Assembly (NCBI GenBank): GCA_025359205.1
Contig: JANYHD010000027.1
Location: 62,001-126,000 of the forward strand
Direction: 5' to 3'
Length of the DNA stretch: 64,000 bases
Source: Gammaproteobacteria bacterium
GTDB lineage: Bacteria; Pseudomonadota; Gammaproteobacteria; Steroidobacterales; Steroidobacteraceae
Shown piece after piece: positions 1 through 8,091 of this stretch; position 1 is the stretch's first letter, and each line of letters starts with the position of its first letter. The notes under the pieces were generated by a model. The model was not told the DNA's origin and made no database searches. It saw nothing but the letters and a program-made list of their open reading frames with translations. The translations under genes were made by a program, and so were the position numbers.

Positions 1-99
1 ATCGCAATTGCGCCCAGCCGGCTTGGCGATCGCGCGGGACTCATCGGCGCCGCGTGGGCAGCAGCGCAGACCCTGCGTCAGAACCTTGAGCCCGCATAG
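1..99 (+). CDS. ROK family kinase/regulator, C-terminal end (partial, cut by window edge)
   Basis: An open frame runs from base 1 to a TAG at 97-99 and encodes 32 residues. The stretch APSRLGDRAGLIGAAWAA matches the usual C-terminus of ROK proteins (glucokinase, fructokinase and GlcNAc kinase type), where a LGDxAGLxGAA helix precedes the end. The rest of the gene lies left of the window. Because the neighbours handle GlcNAc, a GlcNAc/glucose kinase is the simplest reading and could replace the decayed kinase at 2681-3010. A NagC-like regulator is also possible, since the DNA-binding part would be out of view. Confidence 0.6.
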   Translation: MAIAPSRLGDRAGLIGAAWAAAQTLRQNLEPA

Positions 100-220
100 T
101 TAGCGCTGGATCTGCGGTGAGTCACCCGGGCCGCACGGGCCGCACGGGACGCCCTGGCAGTCAAACGTCGAAAGGCCGCGTCGGTCGTAAATGCGTCACC
201 CCAGTGCCAGCAAGTCTTTT

Positions 221-301
221 GCTCGGACTGCGCAACGCGAACTGGCCACGGACTTCGGCATCTCACGCATCACGGTGCGCCGGACATTGCCGACGCTGCA
301 A
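221..301 (+). pseudogene. Possible remnant of a GntR-type winged-helix domain
   Basis: One frame reads QRELATDFGISRITVRRTL at about 233-289, close to the recognition-helix signature of GntR regulators (SERELAxxFGVSRxTVRRAL). Sequence on either side does not continue the family: a TAA sits at 188-190 and the downstream residues lose all resemblance. I read it as a short decayed fragment between the ROK gene and the transporter. Seen: the motif. Inferred: that it is a relic and not chance. The intergenic stretch 100-358 shows nothing else. Confidence 0.35.
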
Positions 302-358
302 ACGTCGCCGCGGCCAATGCCGCGAGTCGCGGCTGCGTTACAAGAGCCAACCTCATGT

Positions 359-1624
359 TCATCTGCTCTTGCGCTCGCCGATCAGTGCATTGTTGATGAG
401 TGGCCGCGCCCAAAAGCCCACGCTCAGCACGCAACCGAAAGTCAGGTAGAGCAGCAGCATGCCGTTGCGCAGTCCGAAGTGATCGGCAAGTTGCCCGATC
501 AGGAATGGAAATACCGCGCCGCCCATGATGCCCGTGCACAGGATCCCGGCAAACGGACCGTGATGCGAAGGCACCGAATTCAGCGCCAGCGACACGATGG
601 TGGGCCACATGATCGAGGCGAACAGGCCCACCGCGGGGAATGCCAGCAACGAGACCTGCGCCGATCCGAACAGCGCGAGTGTCAGCATGGCGATGGCGCC
701 GGTCGAGAACACGATCAGCACACGGCGGCTATCAAACAGCTTGAGCAGCAGCATTCCGACCAGACATCCCACTGTCATCAGACCCCAGAAACGGGACACT
801 GCGGTCGCGCCCTGCACTTCCGGGTTGAAGCCGTGGTAGGTGTTGAGGAATTGTGACATCCACACCGACGTGCCCTGCTCACAGCCGACGTAGGCGAAGA
901 TCATCAGGAAATACAGCACCGTGACGCGATTACGCAGCAGTTCCCGGTACATGCCCAGCGTGCCGGCCGACTCGTCCGCCGTGCGCTCGACGTTCGGCAA
1001 TCGGACCACGGCGACGATGACGACCATCGCCGCGGTTGCCAGCGCGAACAGCCAGTACATCGACACCCACGGCAGCGCGGGAGGCGTCAGGCGCGCCAGT
1101 AGCCCCACTGCCGCGCCATGCGTCGTGCCAGCGCCGAGGTGTGCAATCAGGTACGAAAACACCAGCGGGCTCACGAAGGATGCGGAACCGAACACGAGCT
1201 GGGCGAAGGCGGAGTAGTAGGCAAAGTGTTCCTCGCCGCCCGCGACGCGCAGCAGCGGATTGATGGCCACCTGCAGCGCCGCCATGCCCGAACCAATCGC
1301 AAACAGCGACACGATCGCGATCGGATAGGTGGGCACGAGCGCGAAGCTCAGGGCGCCGGCGGTGCAGATCACGAATGAGGTCACCATCAGTTTCTTTTCG
1401 CCCCAGCGCTCGACCAGGAATCCTGAAGGGATCGACAACACGCCGTAGGCGATAAAGAACGCGAATGCCAGCATGCCGGCCATGCCCTTCGAGACGTGGA
1501 AGTCGCGAATGATGTCCGGCACCAGCGGCCCCAGGATGTTCGTGACGAAGGAGATCACGAAGAAGATCAGGAATACCAGCCAGACGATGAACAGGCTGCG
1601 TGTGCGTTGCTGGGTCGTGGTCAA
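359..1624 (-). CDS. nagP: MFS sugar transporter, NagP/FucP-like (probable N-acetylglucosamine permease)
   Basis: A 421-residue inner-membrane protein with about 12 hydrophobic segments, of the FHS (fucose-galactose-glucose) branch of the major facilitator superfamily. It has the early loop GFLVERWGEKK and a mid-protein PLLRVAGGEEHFAYYS segment typical of FucP/NagP. The start is TTG at 1624, preceded by AGGGGA at good spacing. It lies 10 bp after the SIS deaminase gene on the same strand, so the two are probably co-transcribed. The GlcNAc assignment rests on that neighbour. Another hexose substrate cannot be excluded. Confidence 0.75.
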   Translation of the reverse strand: MTTTQQRTRSLFIVWLVFLIFFVISFVTNILGPLVPDIIRDFHVSKGMAGMLAFAFFIAYGVLSIPSGFLVERWGEKKLMVTSFVICTAGALSFALVPTYPIAIVSLFAIGSGMAALQVAINPLLRVAGGEEHFAYYSAFAQLVFGSASFVSPLVFSYLIAHLGAGTTHGAAVGLLARLTPPALPWVSMYWLFALATAAMVVIVAVVRLPNVERTADESAGTLGMYRELLRNRVTVLYFLMIFAYVGCEQGTSVWMSQFLNTYHGFNPEVQGATAVSRFWGLMTVGCLVGMLLLKLFDSRRVLIVFSTGAIAMLTLALFGSAQVSLLAFPAVGLFASIMWPTIVSLALNSVPSHHGPFAGILCTGIMGGAVFPFLIGQLADHFGLRNGMLLLYLTFGCVLSVGFWARPLINNALIGERKSR

Positions 1625-1634
1625 GTTGCTTCCC

Positions 1635-2687
1635 CTATTCCGTGGCCGTGATCTTGCTGGCGCGCTCGAAGTGTCCCGCTTCTCGCCCGGCCAGCGCGGC
1701 CAGTGCCAGCGTCATCATCTGCGCCGGCAGGATCTCGATTATCGGTTGCAAGGCCGGATCGCACTCGGGCAGTCGGAATGGCTGCGACACCGCATCCACG
1801 CCGATTTCATCGCAGTGCCCGCCGTTGGCGACCAGGTCAGCCGCGAGGCGGCGATTGAGCGCGCGCGTGGGCTCCGGACCGCTGAACACGCCAATCCACA
1901 TGTCCGGGCGCAGCATTTCCAGCGGACCGTGGCGGAACGCGGCGCTGCTCATGCCTTCTGTATGCAGCCGGGTCGCTTCCTTCATGATGAGGGCGCCGGT
2001 GCCCACGGCGCTGAGCGAGCTGCCGCGCCCGGCGAAGAACAGGTGCCGCTTGCCGCGCAGGCGCGCGGCGAGCGTTTCTACATGCAGCGGCCAGCCCTGC
2101 AGGTATTGCCCGGCGAGTTCCGTGGCGGCGGCGAGCCGCGCCAGCGTCTGCTGTTCGTCACGCTGCGCGAACAGTGCCGCAAGCCACTGCAGCGCCAGCA
2201 TCCCCGCGACATAGGTCTTGCAGGAGACCGAATGCTCCGGTCCGGCCTGCGCCAGCAGCGCCAGGCCCGCGCCGCGGGCCAGGGCACTCCCGGCCGTGTT
2301 GGTCACGCCCAGCACGGTTGCGCGCCGGTTGAGATCCAGCAGGCGTACCGTCTCGGCGCTGGCGCCCGATTGCGACGCGGCGATCACCAGCGTGTGTTCG
2401 TCGCACAGGGCGAGACCGTAGTGGATGAGTTCGGAAGTCTCGATCATCACCGGGCTGTGGCCAGCCTCGATGAGCGCCAGGTTCAACGGATGGAAGGTGT
2501 GGTACGAAGAACCCATGCCCGTGAGCACGATGCGTTTCCAGTCGCGCGCCGTGATGAACTGCTGCACCTGCGACCAGCGGCCAGGCGCAGCCAGCCAGGC
2601 ATGTGTGGCGCGCAGCGCCTGCGGCTGCGCCATCACATCCTGGAAATACCGGCCTTCGGTGACCTGGAGGGGCGCCGCATTCAGCAT
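1635..2687 (-). CDS. nagB-II: SIS-domain glucosamine-6-phosphate deaminase (NagB-II type)
   Basis: A 350-residue cytoplasmic enzyme with two SIS domains, like the isomerase half of GlmS without the glutaminase half. It would convert glucosamine-6-phosphate to fructose-6-phosphate and ammonia, the last step of GlcNAc catabolism. Visible motifs are LTGMGSSYHTF and AASQSGASAETV (sugar-phosphate loops of domain 1) and FFAGRGSSLSAV (domain 2). The ATG at 2687 is chosen because GGAGGA lies just upstream and the family starts here. The open frame to 2921 carries unrelated sequence from the kinase remnant. The gene overlaps the end of that remnant by 7 bp. Confidence 0.85.
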   Translation of the reverse strand: MLNAAPLQVTEGRYFQDVMAQPQALRATHAWLAAPGRWSQVQQFITARDWKRIVLTGMGSSYHTFHPLNLALIEAGHSPVMIETSELIHYGLALCDEHTLVIAASQSGASAETVRLLDLNRRATVLGVTNTAGSALARGAGLALLAQAGPEHSVSCKTYVAGMLALQWLAALFAQRDEQQTLARLAAATELAGQYLQGWPLHVETLAARLRGKRHLFFAGRGSSLSAVGTGALIMKEATRLHTEGMSSAAFRHGPLEMLRPDMWIGVFSGPEPTRALNRRLAADLVANGGHCDEIGVDAVSQPFRLPECDPALQPIIEILPAQMMTLALAALAGREAGHFERASKITATE

Positions 2688-3010
2688 GGCCTCGTTCCTC
2701 CGGGATAGCGGTGCCGCCAGGCGGCAGCGGCGCCGTTCAGCGGCGCCTCGTTGCCGAGCGTCAGCACAGTCAGCTCGACCTGGCTTGCTGGCACCTGCGT
2801 GCAGTTGGTGCACACGACTTCGCGAATCACCGGCATGAACAGGTCTGCGCTTTCCATGACGCTGCCCGAAAGCACGATCGCTTCGAACGCAAACAAGGTG
2901 ATGAGATTGGCGATGTGCCAAGGCCCAGGCAACGCCCCGCGAGCGCGACCTCCGCGCGCGCCAGCGGGCCGGCGCGTCGCGCCCGCGCGCACCGCTCCGC
3001 CGCGATCAGC
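2681..3010 (-). pseudogene. Decayed ROK family kinase (probable N-acetylglucosamine kinase), 5'-truncated and frameshifted
   Basis: Two minus-strand frames together read like the last third of a ROK kinase. The first frame has LARAEVALAGRCLGLG (about 2922-2970). The second continues with IANLITLFAFEAIVLSGSVM (about 2855-2914) and ends ...LGNEAPLNGAAAAWRHRY at 2681. The join needs a frameshift near 2915-2925. No ATP-binding DxGGT motif or zinc-binding region exists upstream, because the GntR gene starts at 3162, so at least the first half is gone. Its position before nagB-II fits a former nagK. Sequencing error could explain the frameshift but not the missing 5' half. Confidence 0.7.
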
Positions 3011-3021
3011 AGCAACTGCCA

Positions 3022-3051
3022 GCGCCGCCATGCGCCGCCATGCGCCGCCAT
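3022..3051 (+). repeat. 10-bp tandem repeat, three exact copies plus a degenerate fourth
   Basis: The unit GCGCCGCCAT occurs at 3022, 3032 and 3042, followed by GCGCCACCTC. It lies just upstream of the recognisable kinase remnant on the minus strand. A 10-bp unit is not a multiple of three, so each gain or loss would shift any frame running through it. Confidence 0.9.
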
Positions 3052-3146
3052 GCGCCACCTCGTATCGCCTGCATTGTCCCGTGCCCCTGCGGCTGGCCGC
3101 CGCTCCTTGGCAACATAGTATCATATGTACATTTGCTTTCCAGAGC

Positions 3147-3152
3147 TATAAT
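3147..3152 (+). promoter_or_regulatory. -10 element (TATAAT) immediately upstream of gntR; predicts a leaderless or near-leaderless transcript
   Basis: A perfect TATAAT ends 9 bp before the gntR ATG at 3162, so transcription should start within about five bases of the start codon. No ribosome binding site is visible. No good -35 is seen at 16-18 bp. Upstream, 3115-3140 is unusually AT-rich for this DNA and would suit regulator binding between gntR and the divergent nag genes, but I see no clear palindrome. Confidence 0.55.
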
Positions 3153-3161
3153 GCGCCCGAC

Positions 3162-3944
3162 ATGCGTAAACGGGCTGCTGACAAGGGCGCGGGCACCCTG
3201 CCACTCGATCTGCACATCGAGACCGACAGCTACGTGCCCTACTACCAGCAGATCGTTGACCAGGTGCGGGCGCACATCAAGTCGGAGGCGCTGCGCGAGG
3301 GCGAAGTGTTCCATTCCGAGGGCGAGATCGCCGCGGCGCTCGGCATCAGCAAGATGCCCGTGCGGCAAGCCTTCCTCAAGCTGCGCGCCGAAGGCCTGCT
3401 GGTCATCGCCAAGGGCAAGCGACCGGTCATCGGCTCGAGCCAGGTGCCATGGAACTTCCAGCAGCTGCGCGGCTTCAGCGAGGAAATGCGCCGGCGCGGC
3501 TTGGTGCCATCCGGCAAGGTGTTGAGCCTGAAGCGCACGGCGGCAGATGCCGAGACGGCACAGGCGCTGCGCCTCAACGCGGGTGATGCCGTGTTCGCGC
3601 TGCGGCGGCTCCGTTACGTCAATAACGAACCCGTGGCGCTGGTGACCAGCTTCCTGCCGGTCGGATTGTTTCCCGACCTGGAAAAACAGGACCTGGGCAA
3701 GTCATCGCTGTACGCAATCTTCGAGAAGGTCTACCGCCGCAAGCTCAACTGGGCGGAAGAGGAAATTGGCGCCACCACAGCCAGCGAGGAGGTGGCGCGG
3801 ATCCTCGACACCTCGCCGGGCAAGGCGCTGCTGTTCGTGCGTGAAACCACCTACGACATGCAACGCGCGGCCATCGAACACAGCCACTCGCTGCTGCGCG
3901 CCGATCGCTACAAGGCGACGGTGGTCTCGATCCGCAAGCGCTAG
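3162..3944 (+). CDS. GntR family transcriptional regulator with UTRA domain (NagR/NagQ-like)
   Basis: A 260-residue one-component regulator. The N-terminal winged helix (about residues 20-90) contains YYQQIVDQVRAHI and EIAAALGISKMPVRQAFLKL. A C-terminal UTRA effector domain (about 105-255) includes VFALRRLRYVNNEPVALVTS, the ligand-pocket core of the family. UTRA regulators of this type sense GlcNAc-6-P or GlcN-6-P. It is divergent from the nagP/nagB-II genes, which fits control of that operon. ATG 3162 is preferred over the longer open frame because the domain begins here and a -10 box lies directly upstream. Confidence 0.85.
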   Translation: MRKRAADKGAGTLPLDLHIETDSYVPYYQQIVDQVRAHIKSEALREGEVFHSEGEIAAALGISKMPVRQAFLKLRAEGLLVIAKGKRPVIGSSQVPWNFQQLRGFSEEMRRRGLVPSGKVLSLKRTAADAETAQALRLNAGDAVFALRRLRYVNNEPVALVTSFLPVGLFPDLEKQDLGKSSLYAIFEKVYRRKLNWAEEEIGATTASEEVARILDTSPGKALLFVRETTYDMQRAAIEHSHSLLRADRYKATVVSIRKR

Positions 3945-3965
3945 GACCGGTTCAGGTCCAGCGGA

Positions 3966-4454
3966 TCACTGCGCGGCGTTGCCGTAATGCAGTTTCAACG
4001 CGGTCGTGGTCGAGGCGTACAGTCCCTGGGGCACGGGCAGCACGGCGATGCCGCCGGTGGCGGGGACCGTCAGGATGATGCGCTGGTCGCCGCGCAATTC
4101 AAGCCGCTGGAAGGAACCGGGCTGCACTGCGAATTCCATGCGGATGGGCCAGCCGTGGCCCTGCACTGGACGCAGCGTGAGTTCGCCTTCGCCGGCGAGC
4201 TGATCGAGCGCGACGCGCAGCGTGTTGCGATCCCAGCTCTGCGTCAGCGCGGGCGCGGCCGAACCGCCCGCTGTTTCCACCACCAGTTCGTTGACCGGGG
4301 GTTCAGGCGCAGGCGGGGCGTGGTGCCAGGGCATGTGCACGTTCCAGTGCGACGGCTCGAGCCGCTGCAGGTGGCCGCAACCGGCCAGCAGGCCCACGGC
4401 AATCAACACGGGCAGCGCGGCCAGGGCGCGTAGCGGCATGCGGCAGATAGTCAT
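3966..4454 (-). CDS. Putative lipoprotein of unknown function
   Basis: A 162-residue protein with an N-terminal signal ending in a lipobox (GLLAGC, Cys at about 26), so it is probably lipidated and membrane-anchored. The mature part has a Pro-rich stretch (APPAPEPP) and a C-terminal beta-rich region (LTLRPVQGHGWPIRMEF and similar) that I do not recognise. ATG 4454 has a distant AAGGA upstream. An ATG at 4439 would give a more compact signal peptide and is an alternative. It converges with gntR and is divergent from the kynurenine operon. The 4455-4589 gap must hold both promoters, but no strong -35/-10 pair stands out. Confidence 0.6.
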   Translation of the reverse strand: MTICRMPLRALAALPVLIAVGLLAGCGHLQRLEPSHWNVHMPWHHAPPAPEPPVNELVVETAGGSAAPALTQSWDRNTLRVALDQLAGEGELTLRPVQGHGWPIRMEFAVQPGSFQRLELRGDQRIILTVPATGGIAVLPVPQGLYASTTTALKLHYGNAAQ

Positions 4455-4589
4455 GGCAGTCAGCGCGTCCTTCAACCCGGCGGGTTCCACAGGCACGATT
4501 GGTCGCGGCCCGCACCCGGGTTTGCGTAACATACGCGAGAGCGACTGGATTTATCAGCTGTCGGTGATTGTCGACAAGAGCCAGGACCC

Positions 4590-5441
4590 ATGGAGACGGT
4601 GCAAACAGGCGCGAGCGAGCCCCAATGGGCCACGCTCGCCATCGCGGGTCGAAGCTTCCGGGTCGATCTCGCGCACCCGCACGACCTGGCCATCGGCGTG
4701 GATTTCGACGGCGGCGGACCGCGCTGGTTCGATTCACCCCGCTCGCGGAGCACCCCACTGGCCAGCGGCAGCTTCATCGGCCAGGTCAGGCGCGGCGGCA
4801 GCTGCAACTGCAGCACCATCTCGTTCACGCCGCACTGCGACGGCACGCACACCGAGTCGGCCGGCCACATCACCCGCGAATCCTTCGACGTGCGCAGCGT
4901 AGTGCCGGACGGCCTGCTGCCCGCGCTACTGCTGAGCGTGACACCGACTCCCGCCGACTCCCAGGGCGAGGCGAGTCGTCCGGCGCCGGTAGCGGGCGAC
5001 CTGCTGATCACGCGCGCAGCACTCGAGCAGGCCTGGCCCGCGGCTCTTCCTTACGTACCCGTGGCACTCATCGTACGCACAATCCCCAATTCGCCGTCGA
5101 AGCGCCAGTGCGACTACCGCGCCGTGTCGGCGCCGTTTCTCTCGCTGCCGGCGGCCACACTGCTGGTCGAGCGCGGCATCGAGCATCTCGTGCTCGACGT
5201 GCCCTCCGCCGATCGCGCCTCGGACCAGGGACTGCTGAGCGCGCATCGCGAGTTCTTCGGGCTCGCCGCCGGCGAATCAGCGCGCGCGGCGGTGCGGCGG
5301 CCGCAATGCACGATCACGGAGCTGGCCTATATCGGCGACGCGGCAAGCGACGGCGCTTACCTGCTGGCACTGCAGTTTCCTTCGCTGGCCGGCGACGCCC
5401 TGCCCTCGCGGCCGCTCCTGTACCCGGTGCACGTGCTGTGA
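4590..5441 (+). CDS. kynB: Cyclase-family metal-dependent hydrolase, probable kynurenine formamidase
   Basis: A 283-residue protein of the cyclase/KynB fold. The expected metal-binding segment appears as PHCDGTHTESAGHI (about residues 80-93). The usual HxGTHxDxPxH has become HCDGTHTESAGH, with Glu for Asp and no Pro, a variant sub-branch. It is the first gene of an operon with kynureninase and kynurenine monooxygenase, which supports hydrolysis of N-formylkynurenine to kynurenine and formate. AGGA precedes the ATG. The last four bases (GTGA) overlap the next gene's start. The substrate is inferred from context, since other cyclase-family enzymes act on different amides. Confidence 0.75.
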   Translation: METVQTGASEPQWATLAIAGRSFRVDLAHPHDLAIGVDFDGGGPRWFDSPRSRSTPLASGSFIGQVRRGGSCNCSTISFTPHCDGTHTESAGHITRESFDVRSVVPDGLLPALLLSVTPTPADSQGEASRPAPVAGDLLITRAALEQAWPAALPYVPVALIVRTIPNSPSKRQCDYRAVSAPFLSLPAATLLVERGIEHLVLDVPSADRASDQGLLSAHREFFGLAAGESARAAVRRPQCTITELAYIGDAASDGAYLLALQFPSLAGDALPSRPLLYPVHVL

Positions 5442-6745
5442 GTGGCACCGGCGCAGCACAGTCCCTGCGTGATCAGGCGTTGGCGCTCGATGGCGCCGAT
5501 GAGCTGCGTGATTTCCGGGCGCACTTCGCGCTGCCGCGCGACGCCGCCGGCGCAGAACTGGCCTACCTGTGCGGGCATTCGCTCGGACTCGCCCCGCTGG
5601 CGGCGCGCGCGCGCGTGCTCGAGGAACTCGAGGACTGGGAGCGCCTCGGCGTGCTTGGCCATGAGCACGGCCGGCGCGCGTGGGTCGGCTATGCCGAGCG
5701 CCTGGCGCCGCTCCTCGCCGCTCTTGCCGGCGCGCAGCCCGGCGAAGTCGTGGCGATGAACTCGCTGACGGTCAACCTGCACCTGCTGCTGGCGAGCTTC
5801 TACCGACCCACGCGCACGCGCTATCGCATCATGATCGAGTCCGGCGCCTTCCCTTCGGACCGCTACCTCGTCGACTCGCAGATCCGCTGGCATGGTCTCG
5901 AACCCGCGGCAACGCTGATCGAGGTGGCGCCACGCCCGGGCGAGGAGCTGCTGCGCATGGAAGACATCGACGCGCACATCGGCGCGGCGGGCGAGTCACT
6001 GGCACTGGTGCTCTGGCCGGGCGTGCAATACCGGACGGGACAAGCGTTTGACATCGCACAGATCGTGAGCAGCGCACACTGCAACGACACTATAGTAGGC
6101 TTCGATCTCGCCCACGCGATCGGCAATCTACCGCTCTCGCTCCACGACAGCGGCGCCGATTTCGCCGCCTGGTGCAGCTACAAATATCTCAACGGCGGGC
6201 CCGGCGCGATCGGTGGCGCCTTCGTCCATGAGCGCCACGGCCACGACGCGCGCCTGCCGCGCATTGCCGGCTGGTGGGGCAGTAATCCGGCCACGCGCTT
6301 TGAAATGGGCCGCGAATTTGAGCTGACGCCGGGTGCAGCGGGCTGGCAGCTCAGCAATCCACCGGTGTTATCCGCCGCGCCGTTGTTCGCCTCGCTCGAA
6401 CTGTTTGCCGCGGCCGGCATGGCGCGGCTGCGCGCGAAATCGCGCAGCTTGACGGCGTTCCTGCAAGCCGCGCTGCGCGAACGCTGCGGTGATGCCCTGG
6501 AACTCATCACGCCCGCTGCCGGTGAACAGCGCGGCGCACAGCTGTCGGTGCGTGTGCGCGGTGGGAGCGAGCGAGCGCGGCGTGCGTTCGTGGCGCTGGA
6601 ACAGCGCGGCGTGGTGGCTGACTGGCGCGAGCCGGACACGATCAGGCTCGCGCCGGTGCCGCTTTACAATCGCTACCTGGAGGCCTGGCGGACGGCGGAA
6701 GAACTGGCCGCGGCCATGGGCGCCCACGCGCCGGCCGCGCCGTGA
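5438..6745 (+). CDS. kynU: Kynureninase
   Basis: A 435-residue PLP enzyme of the class V aminotransferase fold that cleaves kynurenine or 3-hydroxykynurenine to anthranilate or 3-hydroxyanthranilate plus alanine. Visible family marks are YLCGHSLGLAP near the N-terminus, VGFDLAHAIGNLPLSLHDSG, and the PLP-lysine motif WCSYKYLNGGPGAIGG. The start is GTG at 5438 inside the stop of the formamidase gene (GTGA overlap). The long open frame upstream of this point is non-homologous read-through of the previous gene. The stop also overlaps the next start, so the three genes are translationally coupled. Confidence 0.92.
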   Translation: MSGTGAAQSLRDQALALDGADELRDFRAHFALPRDAAGAELAYLCGHSLGLAPLAARARVLEELEDWERLGVLGHEHGRRAWVGYAERLAPLLAALAGAQPGEVVAMNSLTVNLHLLLASFYRPTRTRYRIMIESGAFPSDRYLVDSQIRWHGLEPAATLIEVAPRPGEELLRMEDIDAHIGAAGESLALVLWPGVQYRTGQAFDIAQIVSSAHCNDTIVGFDLAHAIGNLPLSLHDSGADFAAWCSYKYLNGGPGAIGGAFVHERHGHDARLPRIAGWWGSNPATRFEMGREFELTPGAAGWQLSNPPVLSAAPLFASLELFAAAGMARLRAKSRSLTAFLQAALRERCGDALELITPAAGEQRGAQLSVRVRGGSERARRAFVALEQRGVVADWREPDTIRLAPVPLYNRYLEAWRTAEELAAAMGAHAPAAP

Positions 6746-8091
6746 CACCGGAGGCAGGCGAGGCCGAGCGCGCTTTGACCATCGCCGGCGCCGGGCCCGT
6801 GGGCATGCTGCTCGCGCTGCTACTTGCGCGCTCCGGGCGGCGCGTCAGCCTGCTGGAGCGCCGCGCCGATCCGCGCGTGGGTCCCGCGGAGCGCGGCCGC
6901 TCCATTAACCTGGCGCTCGCCGCACGCGGTCTTGCAGCGCTCGAAAGCGCCGGCGTGCTCGAACGCGTGCGCCCCGAGCTGGTCGTCATTCGCGGCCGGC
7001 AACTGCACGATCGCGACGGACGGGGGCCACTGCTCCCCTATGGCCAGCGCCCGGAAGAGGTCATCTACGCGGTCAGCCGCGTGCGCCTCAACAACGTGCT
7101 GATTGAGGCCGCGGCCAGCGTCCCGCTCATTAAAATGAAGTTCGGGCACCGGGTGACGGACGTCGATCCTGCCACTGCCAGCGTCCGCTGCAGCGAAGCG
7201 TCCGGCGCTACGGTGGACGAAGCGCCCGCGCAGCTGATGATCGCCGCCGACGGCGCCGGCTCGGCGGTGCGCCATGCGCTGCAGGAGCGCGGCCTGCTGC
7301 GGGCCACCGAAGAGCCGCTCGCCCACGGCTACAAGGAATTGCATGTGCCCGCGCTGCCCGACGGCGGCTGGGCCTATGATCCACACGCGCTGCACGTCTG
7401 GCCGCGCAGCGAGTACATGCTGATCGCGCTACCCAATCCCGATCGCTCGTTCACCGCAACGCTGTTCCTGCCGGAATCCGGCCCTGGCGGCTTCGATTCG
7501 CTCCGTACGGCCGCGGCCGCGCGTGCCTTCTTTGCGCGCGAATTTCCCGACGCGCTCAAGTGCATACCGGATTTCAACACGCAGTTTGCCACGCACCCGC
7601 AAGGGAAACTGGCCACGCTCTATTGCTGGCCCTGGCATGTGCAGCGCGTGCTGCTCATCGGCGACGCCGCGCACGCGATCGTGCCCTTTCACGGCCAGGG
7701 CCTGAACTGCGGTTTCGAGGACTGCGTGCTGCTCGCGGAACTGCTGGCCGGCGGCGCGGACGACCAGACCGCGTGCACGCAGTTCGAGCACTTGCGCCGG
7801 ACCAATACCGACGCGATCGCCGCCATGGCTATCGAGAACTACGAGGACATGCGCGCCGCGGTGCTGGCACCCGATTTCGCGATGCGCAAGCAACTGGCAC
7901 TGGACCTCGAACGGCGCTTTCCCGGACGCTTCATTCCGCGCTACTCCATGGTGATGTTCCACGCGGAAATTCCCTATGCCGAAGCGCGACGGCGCGGCGC
8001 CCTGCAGGACGCCATGCTCGATGCGCTGCTGGCAGCGGGTATGGGCGCCGCTTCGGAGCTGGCCGCGCGGCTCATGGATGGCTACGCGTGA
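6742..8091 (+). CDS. kmo: Kynurenine 3-monooxygenase
   Basis: A 449-residue FAD-dependent aromatic hydroxylase that makes 3-hydroxykynurenine from kynurenine with NADPH and O2. It has the N-terminal dinucleotide fold IAGAGPVGMLLALLLARSG, the family segment GRSINLALAARG, and the FAD-ribityl motif LIGDAAHAIVPFHGQGLNCG. The C-terminal part has charged helices like other bacterial KMOs. It starts at GTG 6742 within the kynureninase stop. With kynureninase it leads to 3-hydroxyanthranilate, hence to quinolinate and NAD, or to aromatic catabolism. The dioxygenases before and after these steps are not in the window. Confidence 0.92.
   Translation: MTPEAGEAERALTIAGAGPVGMLLALLLARSGRRVSLLERRADPRVGPAERGRSINLALAARGLAALESAGVLERVRPELVVIRGRQLHDRDGRGPLLPYGQRPEEVIYAVSRVRLNNVLIEAAASVPLIKMKFGHRVTDVDPATASVRCSEASGATVDEAPAQLMIAADGAGSAVRHALQERGLLRATEEPLAHGYKELHVPALPDGGWAYDPHALHVWPRSEYMLIALPNPDRSFTATLFLPESGPGGFDSLRTAAAARAFFAREFPDALKCIPDFNTQFATHPQGKLATLYCWPWHVQRVLLIGDAAHAIVPFHGQGLNCGFEDCVLLAELLAGGADDQTACTQFEHLRRTNTDAIAAMAIENYEDMRAAVLAPDFAMRKQLALDLERRFPGRFIPRYSMVMFHAEIPYAEARRRGALQDAMLDALLAAGMGAASELAARLMDGYA

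Noticed and set aside
3115-3140. A GntR operator at GTATCATATGTAC
   Set aside because: Only the outer three bases on each side pair. The central CATATG is palindromic but the flanks are not, so it is too weak to report as a site.
4568-5437. Plus-strand frame upstream of kynureninase, giving an apparent 725-residue fusion
   Set aside because: Residues before position 5438 have no homology and lie out of phase over the formamidase gene. The GTGA overlap gives a natural start.
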